Assembly: GCA_050295355.1 (NCBI GenBank)
Contig: JBNKPL010000008.1
Span: forward strand, 1-38,502
Source of the DNA: CBFDBF01 sp050295355
Lineage (GTDB): Bacteria; Pseudomonadota; Gammaproteobacteria; Chromatiales; Chromatiaceae
DNA length: 38,502 nucleotides
Reading direction: 5' to 3'
The notes under the pieces are model-generated. The model was not told the origin of the DNA. It worked only from the letters and a program-made list of their open reading frames with translations, and made no database searches. A program made the translations under genes and the position numbers. Positions 1-8,379 of this stretch are shown here, piece by piece. Each line of letters begins with the position of its first letter. Position 1 is the first letter of the stretch.

Positions 1-1362
1 CATGAACGCCTTCACCACTTGGCCATCCGCTTCCAGGATGGCACAGCGGGTCTCCTTCTCCATCAGGCCCTGCAGGGAGGGGGGCGGATCGGCCTCCACC
101 CCGATGGCCTCGCGCACCGCGTCACCAAACTTGGCCGGATGGGCGGTGGCCAGACAGACGGCGCCGGGGAAGGCCGCCGCGGCCTTCACGCCAACCGCGG
201 TATGGGGATCGAGGATGTATCCACATGCCTCGTAGGTCTCTTGGATCTGCGCCCGGGTCTCCTCTTCGCTGACCGCCACCGCATGGAACAGCTGCTGGAC
301 CTGGTGCAGCTTCTCTTCGGGGACCGACAGTTTCCCCTCCGCGGCCATCTGTTCCATCAGACCGCGTACCTGGGCCGGGTCTTCATCCAGCAGGTAATAG
401 AGGTAGCGCTCGAAGTTGGACGAGATCTGGATATCCATGGAGGGGCTGATGGTGGGATACACCTCGCCCGCCTCATAGACGCCGCTATTCACGAAACGGC
501 TCAGGATATCGTTGCGGTTGGTGGCCAGCACCAGGCGCTCCACGGGCAGCCCCATGCGCATGGCGATGTAGCCGGCGAAGATATCGCCGAAGTTGCCCGT
601 GGGGACCGAAAAAACCGCCTTTTGGTTAACATCGCCCCCGGTCACCCGGCCCCAGGCGTAGAAGTAGTAGACCACCTGGGCCAGGATACGGGCCCAGTTG
701 ATGGAGTTCACCGCCCCCAGGCTGTATTCGTCCTTGAACGCCAGGTCGTTGAACAGCTCTTTTACGATCCGCTGTCCGTCATCAAAGGTACCCGTGATGG
801 CGATGTTATGCACATTCTCATCCAGTACCGTGGTCATCTGCCGTTCCTGGATGGGCGAGACCCGTTTGTGGGGGTGCAGGATAAAGATATCGATCCGCTC
901 CTGCCCGCGCACACCGTAGATGGCCGCGGAGCCGGTATCGCCGGAGGTGGCGCCGAGGATATTCAGACGGCCGCCGCTACGCTCCAGTAGGAATTCGAAC
1001 AGGTTGCCGAGAAACTGCAGCGCCACATCCTTGAAGGCGGCGGTGGGGCCGTGAAACAGCTCCAGGATGCGGTTGCCGTCCGCCTCCACCAGCGGGGTGA
1101 TCTCGGGGTGACTGAAGGAGGTGTAGGAACGATCCACCAGGTCGGCCAACTCCGCACGGCTCATATCCTCGCCCACATAGGGCAGCATCACCTCCACCGC
1201 CAGTTCCTGGAACGACAGGCCCGCCCACTTTTGCAGGGTTTCGCTGTCTATGGCAGGGATGGTCTCGGGCAGCAGCAGGCCGCCGTCGGTGGCCAGGCCC
1301 ATCATCACGGCCTCGGAAAAGGTAACGGCCGACACGCCGCCGCGGGTGCTGACATAACGCAT
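1..1362 (-). CDS. thrC: Threonine synthase (C-terminal end cut by window edge)
   Basis: PLP enzyme converting O-phosphohomoserine to threonine, the last step of threonine synthesis in the cytosol. The reading frame is open from the start at 1362 to the left edge: 454 codons, with perhaps 15-25 residues missing compared with the usual 470-480. The N-terminus MRYVSTRGG and the motif FHGPTAAFKD, whose Lys111 is the expected Schiff-base lysine, are typical, as is the later SGDTGSAA phosphate-binding stretch. A GAGGA ribosome site lies nine bases before the ATG. In many gammaproteobacteria thrC directly follows hom. Here hom is 13 kb away on the same strand, with sulfur genes between them. Confidence 0.95.
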   Translation of the reverse strand, partial: MRYVSTRGGVSAVTFSEAVMMGLATDGGLLLPETIPAIDSETLQKWAGLSFQELAVEVMLPYVGEDMSRAELADLVDRSYTSFSHPEITPLVEADGNRILELFHGPTAAFKDVALQFLGNLFEFLLERSGGRLNILGATSGDTGSAAIYGVRGQERIDIFILHPHKRVSPIQERQMTTVLDENVHNIAITGTFDDGQRIVKELFNDLAFKDEYSLGAVNSINWARILAQVVYYFYAWGRVTGGDVNQKAVFSVPTGNFGDIFAGYIAMRMGLPVERLVLATNRNDILSRFVNSGVYEAGEVYPTISPSMDIQISSNFERYLYYLLDEDPAQVRGLMEQMAAEGKLSVPEEKLHQVQQLFHAVAVSEEETRAQIQETYEACGYILDPHTAVGVKAAAAFPGAVCLATAHPAKFGDAVREAIGVEADPPPSLQGLMEKETRCAILEADGQVVKAFM

Positions 1363-1479
1363 TATCACTTGTCCTCGGATTAAATATCTCCGCTATAGGG
1401 CGCGAAGTATATCAGCTCCCGGCCCTAACCCGCATACCGCACCAGCCGAATAAGGTCAGGTGTGGGGGCTTGTATTCCT

Positions 1480-1560
1480 TTTGCCACAGAGCACACAGAG
1501 ATCACAGAGCCGAGTAACGACTTCCAACATCTCTGTAATCTCTGTGTGCTCTGTGGCAAA
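1480..1560. repeat. Long near-perfect inverted repeat (hairpin element)
   Basis: Two 30-base arms (1480-1509 and 1531-1560) are reverse complements except for one position, around a 21-base loop. The arm begins TTTGCCACAGAGCACACAGA and is itself built from CACAGAG/ACAGAG units. There is no T-run, so it is not a standard terminator. It lies between the 3' end of ygiQ and thrC. It resembles dispersed intergenic palindromes (REP/MITE-like) seen in many bacterial genomes; whether it is repeated in this genome cannot be seen here. Confidence 0.85.
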
Positions 1561-1576
1561 GAAAAGAAACCACTCC

Positions 1577-3601
1577 CTACTTGCCGCCCCTGCGTCCCTG
1601 TTTGTCCTTCCCAGCCCGGCGTTTCGTCGCTGCCTTACGAGGTGGCGTACTCTTCTTGCCGCCGGGTTGCCAGGCCGGCACCAGATGCCGCTTGCCGTTG
1701 CCGATCAGGTCGGCCCGGCCCATATTCTTCAACGCCTCCCGCAGCAGGGGCCAGTTCTCGGGGTCGTGATAGCGCAAAAAGGCCTTATGCAGCCGGCGCT
1801 GGCGTTCGCCGCGCGCCACCGTGACCTGCTCGTTCGAGGCACCCCCAATCCTGTGCAGAGGGTTGAGTCCACTGTGGTACATGGCGGAGGCGACGGCCAG
1901 GGGCGTGGGCAGAAAGGCCTGCACCTGATCGGGACGGAAGCCGTTCCGCTTAAGCCACAGGGCCAGATTGAGCATATCCCGGTCGCTGGCGCCCGGATGG
2001 GCGGCGATGAAATAGGGGATGAGGTACTGCTCCTTGCCCGCCTCGGCGGAGTATTTGTCGAACAGCTGTTTGAAGCGGTCGTAGGTCTCGATGCCCGGCT
2101 TCATCATCATCCGTAGCGGCTCCTCCTCCGTGTGCTCGGGCGCGATCTTCAGATACCCGCCCACGTGATGGGTCACCAGTTCCCGCACATACTCGGGATC
2201 GCGCACCGCCAGGTCGTAGCGCAGGCCGGAGGCCACAAAGATCCGCTTCACCCCTTCCACCTCGCGGCTGTGGCGGTAGAGCCGGATCAGCGGCTTGTGA
2301 TCCGTATTCATCTGCCGGCAGATATCCGGGTAGACGCAGGATGGGCGCCGGCAGGCCGCCTCAATCCTGGGATCCTTGCAGCGCATGCGGTACATGTTGG
2401 CGGTGGGTCCGCCGAGGTCGGAGATGACCCCGGTAAAGCCGGGCACCGTGTCGCGGATGGCCTCGATCTCCCGCAGCACCGACCCCTCCGAGCGGCTCTG
2501 GATAATCCGCCCCTCGTGCTCGGTGATGGAGCAGAAGGTGCAGCCCCCGAAGCAGCCGCGCATGATATTGACCGAGAAACGGATCATCTCCCAGGCCGGG
2601 ATCCGCTCCTCACCGTAGGCGGGATGGGGTCTGCGGCTGTAGGGGAGTTCATAGAGCCGGTCCAGCTCCGCCGTCTCCAGAGGGATGGGGGGCGGATTGA
2701 GCCAGACATCCCGCTTGCCGTGCCGCTGCACCAGGACCCAGGCGTTGCCGGGATTGGTCTCCAGGTGGAAGATGCGGGAGGCGTGGGCGTAGCTGACGGG
2801 ATCCTTTTCTACCTGGTCATAGGAGGGCAGACGGATCAGGGTCCGTTCCCGCCCGGCCCCCTTCTCCTGCTGTGTGTGGCCCATGGGCCTGCCGGGCTGG
2901 GTCGCATCCAGCTCTACCCACCCCTCGGGGATTCCCTGGCGCATGAATCCGGTGCCACGCACATCGGTAATATCCGAGATCGCCTCTCCTGCGGCCAGTC
3001 GGTGCGCCACCTCCACAATCGCACGCTCCGCATTGCCGTAGATCAGCAAATCCGCCTTGGAGTCGGGGAGAATGGAGCGGCGCACCTTGTCCGACCAGTA
3101 GTCGTAGTGGGCGATGCGGCGCAGACTCGCCTCAATCCCGCCGATGATGATCGGCACCTTCTTGTAGGCCTCCCTGGCCCGCTGGGCATACACCACCACC
3201 GAGCGGTCCGGCCGCCTGCCTCCCTGGCCGCCCGGCGAGTAGGCGTCGTCGGAGCGGATTCGCCGCTCCGCGGTATAGCGGTTGACCATGGAGTCCATGT
3301 TCCCCGCGGTGATGCCGAAAAACAGGTTGGGCCGGCCCAGCCTCTGGAAATCATCCACCGAGCGCCACTCCGGCTGGGCGATGATCCCCACCCGGAACCC
3401 CTGTGCCTCCAGCAGACGCCCGATCAGGGCCATGCCGAAGCTGGGGTGGTCCACATAGGCATCACCCGTCACCAGGACGACGTCGCAACTGTCCCAGCCA
3501 AGCGCCTCCATCTCCTCCCGGCTCATAGGCAATGCAGGCGCCACCCCAAAGCGGTGGGCCCAATACTTCCGATGAGAAAAAAGATCTGTGGAAAAACTCA
3601 T
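1577..3601 (-). CDS. ygiQ: YgiQ-family radical SAM protein
   Basis: A 674-residue protein of the YgiQ (UPF0313) family, a radical SAM group of unproven substrate. The radical SAM cluster motif CxxxCxxC appears as RGCFGGCTFC, with Cys350, Cys354 and Cys357. The N-terminal part contains the cobalamin-domain-like stretch found in this family (VLVTGDAYVDHPSFG near residue 42). The C-terminal 40 residues are a low-complexity Lys/Arg tail. Length and start (MSFSTDLFSHRKYW) match the family. The ATG lies about ten bases after AGGTGA. It is probably a single-gene unit. A cytosolic iron-sulfur enzyme; the family call is firm, the reaction is unknown. Confidence 0.92.
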   Translation of the reverse strand: MSFSTDLFSHRKYWAHRFGVAPALPMSREEMEALGWDSCDVVLVTGDAYVDHPSFGMALIGRLLEAQGFRVGIIAQPEWRSVDDFQRLGRPNLFFGITAGNMDSMVNRYTAERRIRSDDAYSPGGQGGRRPDRSVVVYAQRAREAYKKVPIIIGGIEASLRRIAHYDYWSDKVRRSILPDSKADLLIYGNAERAIVEVAHRLAAGEAISDITDVRGTGFMRQGIPEGWVELDATQPGRPMGHTQQEKGAGRERTLIRLPSYDQVEKDPVSYAHASRIFHLETNPGNAWVLVQRHGKRDVWLNPPPIPLETAELDRLYELPYSRRPHPAYGEERIPAWEMIRFSVNIMRGCFGGCTFCSITEHEGRIIQSRSEGSVLREIEAIRDTVPGFTGVISDLGGPTANMYRMRCKDPRIEAACRRPSCVYPDICRQMNTDHKPLIRLYRHSREVEGVKRIFVASGLRYDLAVRDPEYVRELVTHHVGGYLKIAPEHTEEEPLRMMMKPGIETYDRFKQLFDKYSAEAGKEQYLIPYFIAAHPGASDRDMLNLALWLKRNGFRPDQVQAFLPTPLAVASAMYHSGLNPLHRIGGASNEQVTVARGERQRRLHKAFLRYHDPENWPLLREALKNMGRADLIGNGKRHLVPAWQPGGKKSTPPRKAATKRRAGKDKQGRRGGK

Positions 3602-3753
3602 TAGAGAACAGTCACCTGGAAAAATGGCGCGAATAGCACTGGATTATAGCGTTAGTGGGACAGCTCCAAACACACGTTTTTGAAGGAAATTTGTGTCAAA
3701 TCGTCCAGATTTCTCTTTACTTTTTTTTACTTTTTTGACACATTTATAAGAAT

Positions 3754-3769
3754 TGTGACGAAAATCACA
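3754..3769 (+). promoter_or_regulatory. CRP/Vfr-type operator upstream of the FadL-like gene
   Basis: TGTGACGAAAATCACA is a perfect TGTGA-N6-TCACA palindrome, the consensus core of CRP-family sites. It sits about 52 bases before the start codon, in the AT-rich 220-base gap that also holds a TTGACA hexamer (3735-3740) and a TATAGA hexamer (3774-3779). If TATAGA is the -10 box, the site overlaps the -35 region, which would favour repression; the transcription start is not known. Binding is inferred from sequence only. Confidence 0.55.
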
Positions 3770-3821
3770 CTGATATAGACCTGCATCGAACCAGGCGGAA
3801 GCCCAAGGGAGCACCAACCAG

Positions 3822-5120
3822 ATGAAAAAACTACGTTTCGCCGCAGCAGCAGTAGCGCTCACCCTCGCAGCCCCGGCTGCCTTCGCGACCAACGGTTATT
3901 TTGCCCATGGTTACGGAACCAAAAATAAGGCGCTTGGTGGCGCCGGTACCGCCCTGCCTCAGGACGCCATGGCTTCCGCCACCAACCCAGCAGGCAACGC
4001 ATGGGTAGGGGATACCTTCAACATCGGCATTGCCGCCTTCGCGCCTGACCGAGGCTATAGCTATGACGGGGCCGCCGGCGGACTTCCAGCCACTGGAAGC
4101 TATGACAGCGAAAACGACATGTTCGCCATTCCCCATATTGGATATAACACCATGCTCACCGAGTCCACCGGGCTGGGTATCTCTCTCTATGCCAACGGCG
4201 GCATGAATACCGAATACACCTCCGCCGCCAATGGGGGAAACGGTGTCTTCATGGGTGGCGCCTTCGGTGGTGATGCCACCGCAGGGGTCAACCTGGAACA
4301 GGCCTTCCTCAACCTCACTTTCTCCCATAAGCTCACGGAAAACGCCTCCGTGGGTATTAGCCTGATCGGCGCGGGTCAGAAGTTCGAGGCCCAGGGGCTG
4401 GCAGCTTTTGCTGGATTTACCGAAGCTGTCGCTCTAGGCGGTACTGCCAACGATCTCACCGATAACGGCGCAGATTACTCCTACGGCGGTGGCGTCAAGG
4501 TGGGTTTCCTGGCGCAGGACGAGCATTTCGCTTTCGGCGCCGCCTATCAGTCGCGACTCTGGATGACGGAGTTCGATGACTACAACGACCTGTTTGCGGA
4601 GGACGGTGATTTTGATATCCCACCCGTCGCCAACGTAGGGATCGCCATCAAGGGCAGCGAGAACCACACCATCGTCGGCGACATCCAATACATCTGGTAC
4701 AACGACGTCAATTCCATCGCCAATCCCTTCTCCAGACTGAATGCCTGCCCTGCCAATCCAGACAACTGCCTGGGCGGCAGTAACGGCGCCGGCTTCGGCT
4801 GGGATAACATGATCGTCTACAAAATCGGCTGGCAGTGGAAAGTGAACGACGACTTCACCACCCGTGTTGGTTACAGTTACGGCAGTCAGCCCATTGATAA
4901 TAGCGAGGTCATGTTCAACATCCTGGCGCCGGGGGTACAGGAACACCACTACACCTTTGGCTTCACCATCCATCCCAGCGACGACTTTGAGTTTAACTTC
5001 GCGGGTATGTACTCACCTCAATCCGATGTGAGCGGCCCACATCCCATGGGTGGTACCGGCACCGTCCAGATCGACATGAGCCAGTGGGAGTTCGAAGCAG
5101 GTCTGGCCTGGAAATTCTGA
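3822..5120 (+). CDS. FadL/TodX-family outer membrane channel (OMPP1)
   Basis: A 432-residue beta-barrel of the FadL/OMPP1/TodX family, which moves hydrophobic compounds across the outer membrane. It has a clean signal peptide (MKKLRFAAAAVALTLAAPAAFA). The mature N-terminus TNGYFAHGYGTKNKALGGAG followed by DAMASATNPAG is the FadL plug-region signature. It ends in an aromatic residue (AWKF), as barrel proteins do. A Cys pair (ACPANPDNC) probably sits in an outside loop. GGGAG lies ten bases before the ATG. A CRP-like site precedes it and a terminator follows. The neighbours concern sulfur rather than fatty acids, so the cargo is open; it could be fatty acid, aromatics or other hydrophobic matter. 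Confidence 0.9.
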   Translation: MKKLRFAAAAVALTLAAPAAFATNGYFAHGYGTKNKALGGAGTALPQDAMASATNPAGNAWVGDTFNIGIAAFAPDRGYSYDGAAGGLPATGSYDSENDMFAIPHIGYNTMLTESTGLGISLYANGGMNTEYTSAANGGNGVFMGGAFGGDATAGVNLEQAFLNLTFSHKLTENASVGISLIGAGQKFEAQGLAAFAGFTEAVALGGTANDLTDNGADYSYGGGVKVGFLAQDEHFAFGAAYQSRLWMTEFDDYNDLFAEDGDFDIPPVANVGIAIKGSENHTIVGDIQYIWYNDVNSIANPFSRLNACPANPDNCLGGSNGAGFGWDNMIVYKIGWQWKVNDDFTTRVGYSYGSQPIDNSEVMFNILAPGVQEHHYTFGFTIHPSDDFEFNFAGMYSPQSDVSGPHPMGGTGTVQIDMSQWEFEAGLAWKF

Positions 5121-5144
5121 TCGGCCCGCGGCTTCTACGCTACC

Positions 5145-5178
5145 AACAAAAAACCCGCCCCGTGGCGGGTTTTTTGTT
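5145..5178 (+). terminator. Intrinsic terminator after the FadL-like gene
   Basis: A 15-base-pair stem (5145-5159 with 5164-5178) with a four-base loop; the core is CCCGCC/GGCGGG, flanked by A-runs on the left and T-runs on the right. It starts 24 bases after the stop codon. Confidence 0.9.
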
Positions 5179-5294
5179 GTCCCGATGTTACCTTCGTCCA
5201 TGCCTTGTTCCAGTATCACCCATGGTGAAACCGTAGTCTGCACGATTCATAGGGTGTACCATCATTTCGCACCCTGCTTTTGGAGGTATTAATA

Positions 5295-6395
5295 GTGGAA
5301 ACAAACAACATATCCCGCTACTCGCTCTCACTTCTTATTCTTATCTGCCTGTTGTTCGCTTTCTTCTCAGCCCATGCTGAAGCACCCGCACAACCGGACT
5401 GGTTCTACCACACCATCATTGAGGACCTGAGCGCCGCCCCGGAAGGGGCCGTCATCATCGACTCCCGACCCGGCGCCCGAAAATATATCCAGGGCCACAT
5501 CCCGGGCTCCGTTAATATCCCATTCTCTGATTTTGACAAACTGACCGATAGTCTGCCGAAAGACAAGAACACTCCTATCGTCTTCTACTGCGGCGGACTC
5601 AAGTGCAAGTTGAGCCACAAATCCGCCGCCAAGGCCGAGGCGCTTGGATACAAGAACATCCAGGTCTACGCCAACGGCTATCCTCACTGGGTAAAACAGG
5701 GAAATGTGGGTGCGGTCAGCCTCGAGTATATCCAGAAAATTGTGGCTGGCGACTCCAAGGTAGTACTGATCGACTCCCGGCCCAAAAAACGCAAATACGA
5801 CAAGGGCCATATCCCTGGCGCCCTCAGTATTCCTGATACGCAGTTCGAGCAGATGTCCACTCAGCTACCCGAAGACAAAGGCGCTCCCCTGGTCTTCTAC
5901 TGCGGAGGGCTGGAGTGCAAACTAAGTATGAAATCGGCGAAAAAGGCCCTGGCCGCCGGCTATACCAATGTCCGATATTTCCCAGCCGGTTTCCCAGCCT
6001 GGAAAGATGCGGGCGGTAAGGTTGCGAAGGGAGATGAACAGAAAAAGGCCGTCATCAAGTCAGGTGGTGAAGACGGCAGCATCAGCATCGGCTCCTTCCT
6101 GGAGATCCTGGAGCAGGACCCGGACAGCGTGCACATCATCGACGTGCGGGATGCGGATGAGTTCGCCAAAGGGCATCTCAAAGCGGCGCAAAACATCCCC
6201 ATGGACGAGTTAGGAGCTCGGGTTGAGTCCCTTCCCTCTGATAAGCCTATTATTTTCGTCTGCAGCACTGGCGCCCGCAGCGGCGAGGCCTACGATACCG
6301 TCTCCATGCTGCGTGATGATATCAAGACCTATTTTCTCAATGCGGAATCCACCTTTAGCGCCGATGGGGGCTACTCGTTCAAGGCAGTTGAATAG
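5295..6395 (+). CDS. Periplasmic protein with three rhodanese domains
   Basis: 366 residues: a signal peptide (about 1-28, ending SAHA) and three rhodanese-like domains, roughly 38-137, 142-243 and 263-360. Domains 1 and 2 are close copies (both have IDSRP, RKY, GHIPG) and share an unusual loop, FYCGGLxCKLSxKSA, with two cysteines each (Cys99/Cys104; Cys203/Cys208). Domain 3 has the standard six-residue loop CSTGAR (Cys323). Rhodaneses carry sulfane sulfur as a cysteine persulfide; periplasmic sulfur transfer is the likely job. The start is taken as GTG at 5295 because GGAGG lies eight bases before it; an in-frame TTG at 5280 would place that ribosome site inside the gene. A terminator follows. 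Confidence 0.88.
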   Translation: METNNISRYSLSLLILICLLFAFFSAHAEAPAQPDWFYHTIIEDLSAAPEGAVIIDSRPGARKYIQGHIPGSVNIPFSDFDKLTDSLPKDKNTPIVFYCGGLKCKLSHKSAAKAEALGYKNIQVYANGYPHWVKQGNVGAVSLEYIQKIVAGDSKVVLIDSRPKKRKYDKGHIPGALSIPDTQFEQMSTQLPEDKGAPLVFYCGGLECKLSMKSAKKALAAGYTNVRYFPAGFPAWKDAGGKVAKGDEQKKAVIKSGGEDGSISIGSFLEILEQDPDSVHIIDVRDADEFAKGHLKAAQNIPMDELGARVESLPSDKPIIFVCSTGARSGEAYDTVSMLRDDIKTYFLNAESTFSADGGYSFKAVE

Positions 6396-6411
6396 CAGAC
6401 ATAATGGAACG

Positions 6412-6440
6412 AAAAAGGGGGCCAAACGGCCCCCTTTTTT
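6412..6440. terminator. Bidirectional terminator between rhodanese and YeeE genes
   Basis: A 12-base-pair stem (6412-6423 with 6428-6439) with loop AAAC. The core is GGGGGCC/GGCCCCC, with A's on one side and T's on the other. The two flanking genes converge, so it can serve both. Confidence 0.9.
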
Positions 6441-6455
6441 TACCACCTTTAACCG

Positions 6456-7694
6456 TCAGAAAACGGTGAACTTGTTAGTGGACTCGTTGTAGCGGACAAA
6501 CAGGTACCAGACCAGGAGGAAACCGAAAGTCACCAGCAGAGCCCAGCCCCAGCCGCCCAGCAGATCCGGCATAAAGGCCTGATAGCCCAACGCCGTCACC
6601 TCGGCCATCCCGTCCATGAAATCGAGATCGTACTCCCCGCTGGAAAGCCCCAGGCGGCCCAGAATGCCGCTGGTGATGGAGCCGCTCCAGCCAAAAAATA
6701 ACACCGCCACCACCAGCTTGAGATGGCCTTCGCCCACCCGCCACAGGGAACCGGAGGCGCATCCACCGGCGAAGATCATACCGATGCCGAACACCAGACC
6801 GCCGATGATCGAGCCGAGCCAGAAGCGCGACGGCACCGCCAGATAGGGATCCACGGTCCCCTTGGCAATAAGGACCGCGCCGATGGGCGCACCCAGCGCG
6901 AGCGCCAGAATCATGGCCTTGGTCATCTCCCCCTCCCCGGTCATGAAGGGTTCGCGGAACACCCGGGAGAAGCAGAAACGGGAACGGTGCAGTACAAACC
7001 CGATGCCAAAACCGGCCAGAACCAACACCGCGCGCTGTACCTCCATCGCGTCATCCGAACCCCACCAGCGCAGGGTCCAGATCAGAATAGCGGCCATAAC
7101 CAGCGCACCGAGCCAGGGAAAGGCCTCTTTAAACCGGGCCGGCTTGACCGCCGGGGCAGCAGTACCCCAGGTAATGTTCTCCATGGTCCACAGAAGCAGT
7201 TTCAGACCGATAATCGCACCCACCAGCAAGCCGGCCCACATGGCCCAACCCGCTGGAGAGGAGAAGGTGAGCGGAACAAAGAAACCGCCGGTAGTGCAGC
7301 CGCCAGCAAAAGCAGCGCCGGCGCCCATCAGGGCGCCGCCAAGGGCGCCCCACACGAACTCCAGGTTCGGCGGTCTGCTGATACGAAACTGCTGGGACAG
7401 CAGGGCGGCGCTGAAGGCGCCGAGCACCAGGGTGATGTCCATGAGCGAGATGCGGTGCATCAGCGGGCTCTCCAACTCCGCCTTGACGCCAAGCAGCGGC
7501 CCGAGCCCGATCAGATTATTGATGTAGTCACCCCAAAGCTTCAGACCGCCGAAAACGCCCCAGAACAGTCCGGAACCCATCAGCACCACCATGATGAGCA
7601 CCAGCAGCGCGGCGCCAAAGAACGGCGACCACTCATCTACAAAAATGCTCTTGTAATCCGCCTTGATCCAGGACGGCCCCTTCTCCGAACTCAT
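6456..7694 (-). CDS. YeeE/YedE-family sulfur-compound permease
   Basis: A 412-residue inner-membrane protein with many hydrophobic helices and two YeeE/YedE repeats. Each repeat has the family's cysteine signature: AGGCTTGG in the first half and AGGCASGS in the second. Family members such as TsuA import thiosulfate by passing it along conserved cysteines; others serve selenium or sulfur chemistry. ATG at 7694. The next gene upstream on the same strand, 72 bases away, is a small cytochrome c, so the two are probably cotranscribed. Transport of thiosulfate or a related species is inferred from family and context. Confidence 0.88.
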   Translation of the reverse strand: MSSEKGPSWIKADYKSIFVDEWSPFFGAALLVLIMVVLMGSGLFWGVFGGLKLWGDYINNLIGLGPLLGVKAELESPLMHRISLMDITLVLGAFSAALLSQQFRISRPPNLEFVWGALGGALMGAGAAFAGGCTTGGFFVPLTFSSPAGWAMWAGLLVGAIIGLKLLLWTMENITWGTAAPAVKPARFKEAFPWLGALVMAAILIWTLRWWGSDDAMEVQRAVLVLAGFGIGFVLHRSRFCFSRVFREPFMTGEGEMTKAMILALALGAPIGAVLIAKGTVDPYLAVPSRFWLGSIIGGLVFGIGMIFAGGCASGSLWRVGEGHLKLVVAVLFFGWSGSITSGILGRLGLSSGEYDLDFMDGMAEVTALGYQAFMPDLLGGWGWALLVTFGFLLVWYLFVRYNESTNKFTVF

Positions 7695-7766
7695 TATCTA
7701 TATCCCCTTGTTTGTTATTGTGCGACTGCCCGGCAAGCCGGGCTTATCGCTACCGCAACCCCGCCG

Positions 7767-8162
7767 TTACTGACAACGGGCCGGGGTATCGGAATCCTTG
7801 GCGCCATGAATCACAAAAGCGTGGACATCGGCCATCATCTCATCATCGGACTTGTCGGCAAGCTTCGCCGCCGCCTTATTGCTGTCCTTGATGCTGTTGC
7901 GGTACTCCTGGCTGACGTAGAACTTGAATGAATCCTTGCCTTTGGCGTGCTGGTCAGCTTCGATATAGGCCGTCCACTCGGCCTTGGTCATGGAGGAAGG
8001 GGAAATTGCGCCTCCGGCCTGTTCTTTATGGCAGGTGGTGCAGACCATACGGTAATAGATGCGGCCCATTTTCCAGTTACCGTCGGCGGCCTGCGCAGCA
8101 GGAACAAATACGCTGGCCAGTACAAGCGCCAGCGGAAGACTAAAGGACTTCTTCAGGTTCAT
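7767..8162 (-). CDS. Small periplasmic monoheme cytochrome c
   Basis: 131 residues with a clear signal peptide (cleavage near AAQA, residue 25) and one heme-binding motif, CTTCH, near residue 41. The mature protein is about 105 residues. A second half rich in Lys and Asp ends in a lone cysteine (PARCQ). No known cytochrome subfamily is recognised with confidence. AGGAG lies seven bases before the ATG. Position upstream of the YeeE permease suggests a periplasmic electron carrier linked to sulfur-compound handling; this is inference. Confidence 0.85.
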   Translation of the reverse strand: MNLKKSFSLPLALVLASVFVPAAQAADGNWKMGRIYYRMVCTTCHKEQAGGAISPSSMTKAEWTAYIEADQHAKGKDSFKFYVSQEYRNSIKDSNKAAAKLADKSDDEMMADVHAFVIHGAKDSDTPARCQ

Positions 8163-8339
8163 TATTGAACTCCTAGGGTAAAAAGCGACAAAACATCATA
8201 CCCCCCTCCCACCTTTCAATGACAAATATCAATCGGCAGTCTGGGGTAATGACAAATACCTCTATATGAGACGGAGAAATCCGGGGAAAACCCGGTCACT
8301 CAAAGCTAGAGACAGCAGGCATCCGATGAAAGTTTCCGC

Positions 8340-8366
8340 AGGCCGGGAGCGGGCGCCCCGCGGCCT
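8340..8366 (-). other. GC-rich hairpin just after the cytochrome b gene
   Basis: An imperfect GC-rich inverted repeat (AGGCCG...CGGCCT with inner GCGGG/CCCGC pairing) lies 14 bases past the cytochrome b stop codon on the minus strand. There is no good T-run, so it is at best a weak terminator or an RNA-stabilising structure. A smaller CCGGG/CCCGG hairpin is at 8281-8295. Confidence 0.35.
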
Positions 8367-8379
8367 CTCCTCCAATCAC

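Noticed and set aside
1480..1560. Hairpin considered as a CRISPR remnant or terminator
   Set aside because: Only one pair of arms, no spacer series and no T-run.
2132..3604. A 490-codon open frame on the plus strand
   Set aside because: It is entirely antisense to ygiQ, whose protein has clear family motifs; high GC content makes such frames common.
6723..7931. A 402-codon open frame on the plus strand
   Set aside because: It runs antisense through the YeeE permease and into the cytochrome c gene; no start signal or domain.
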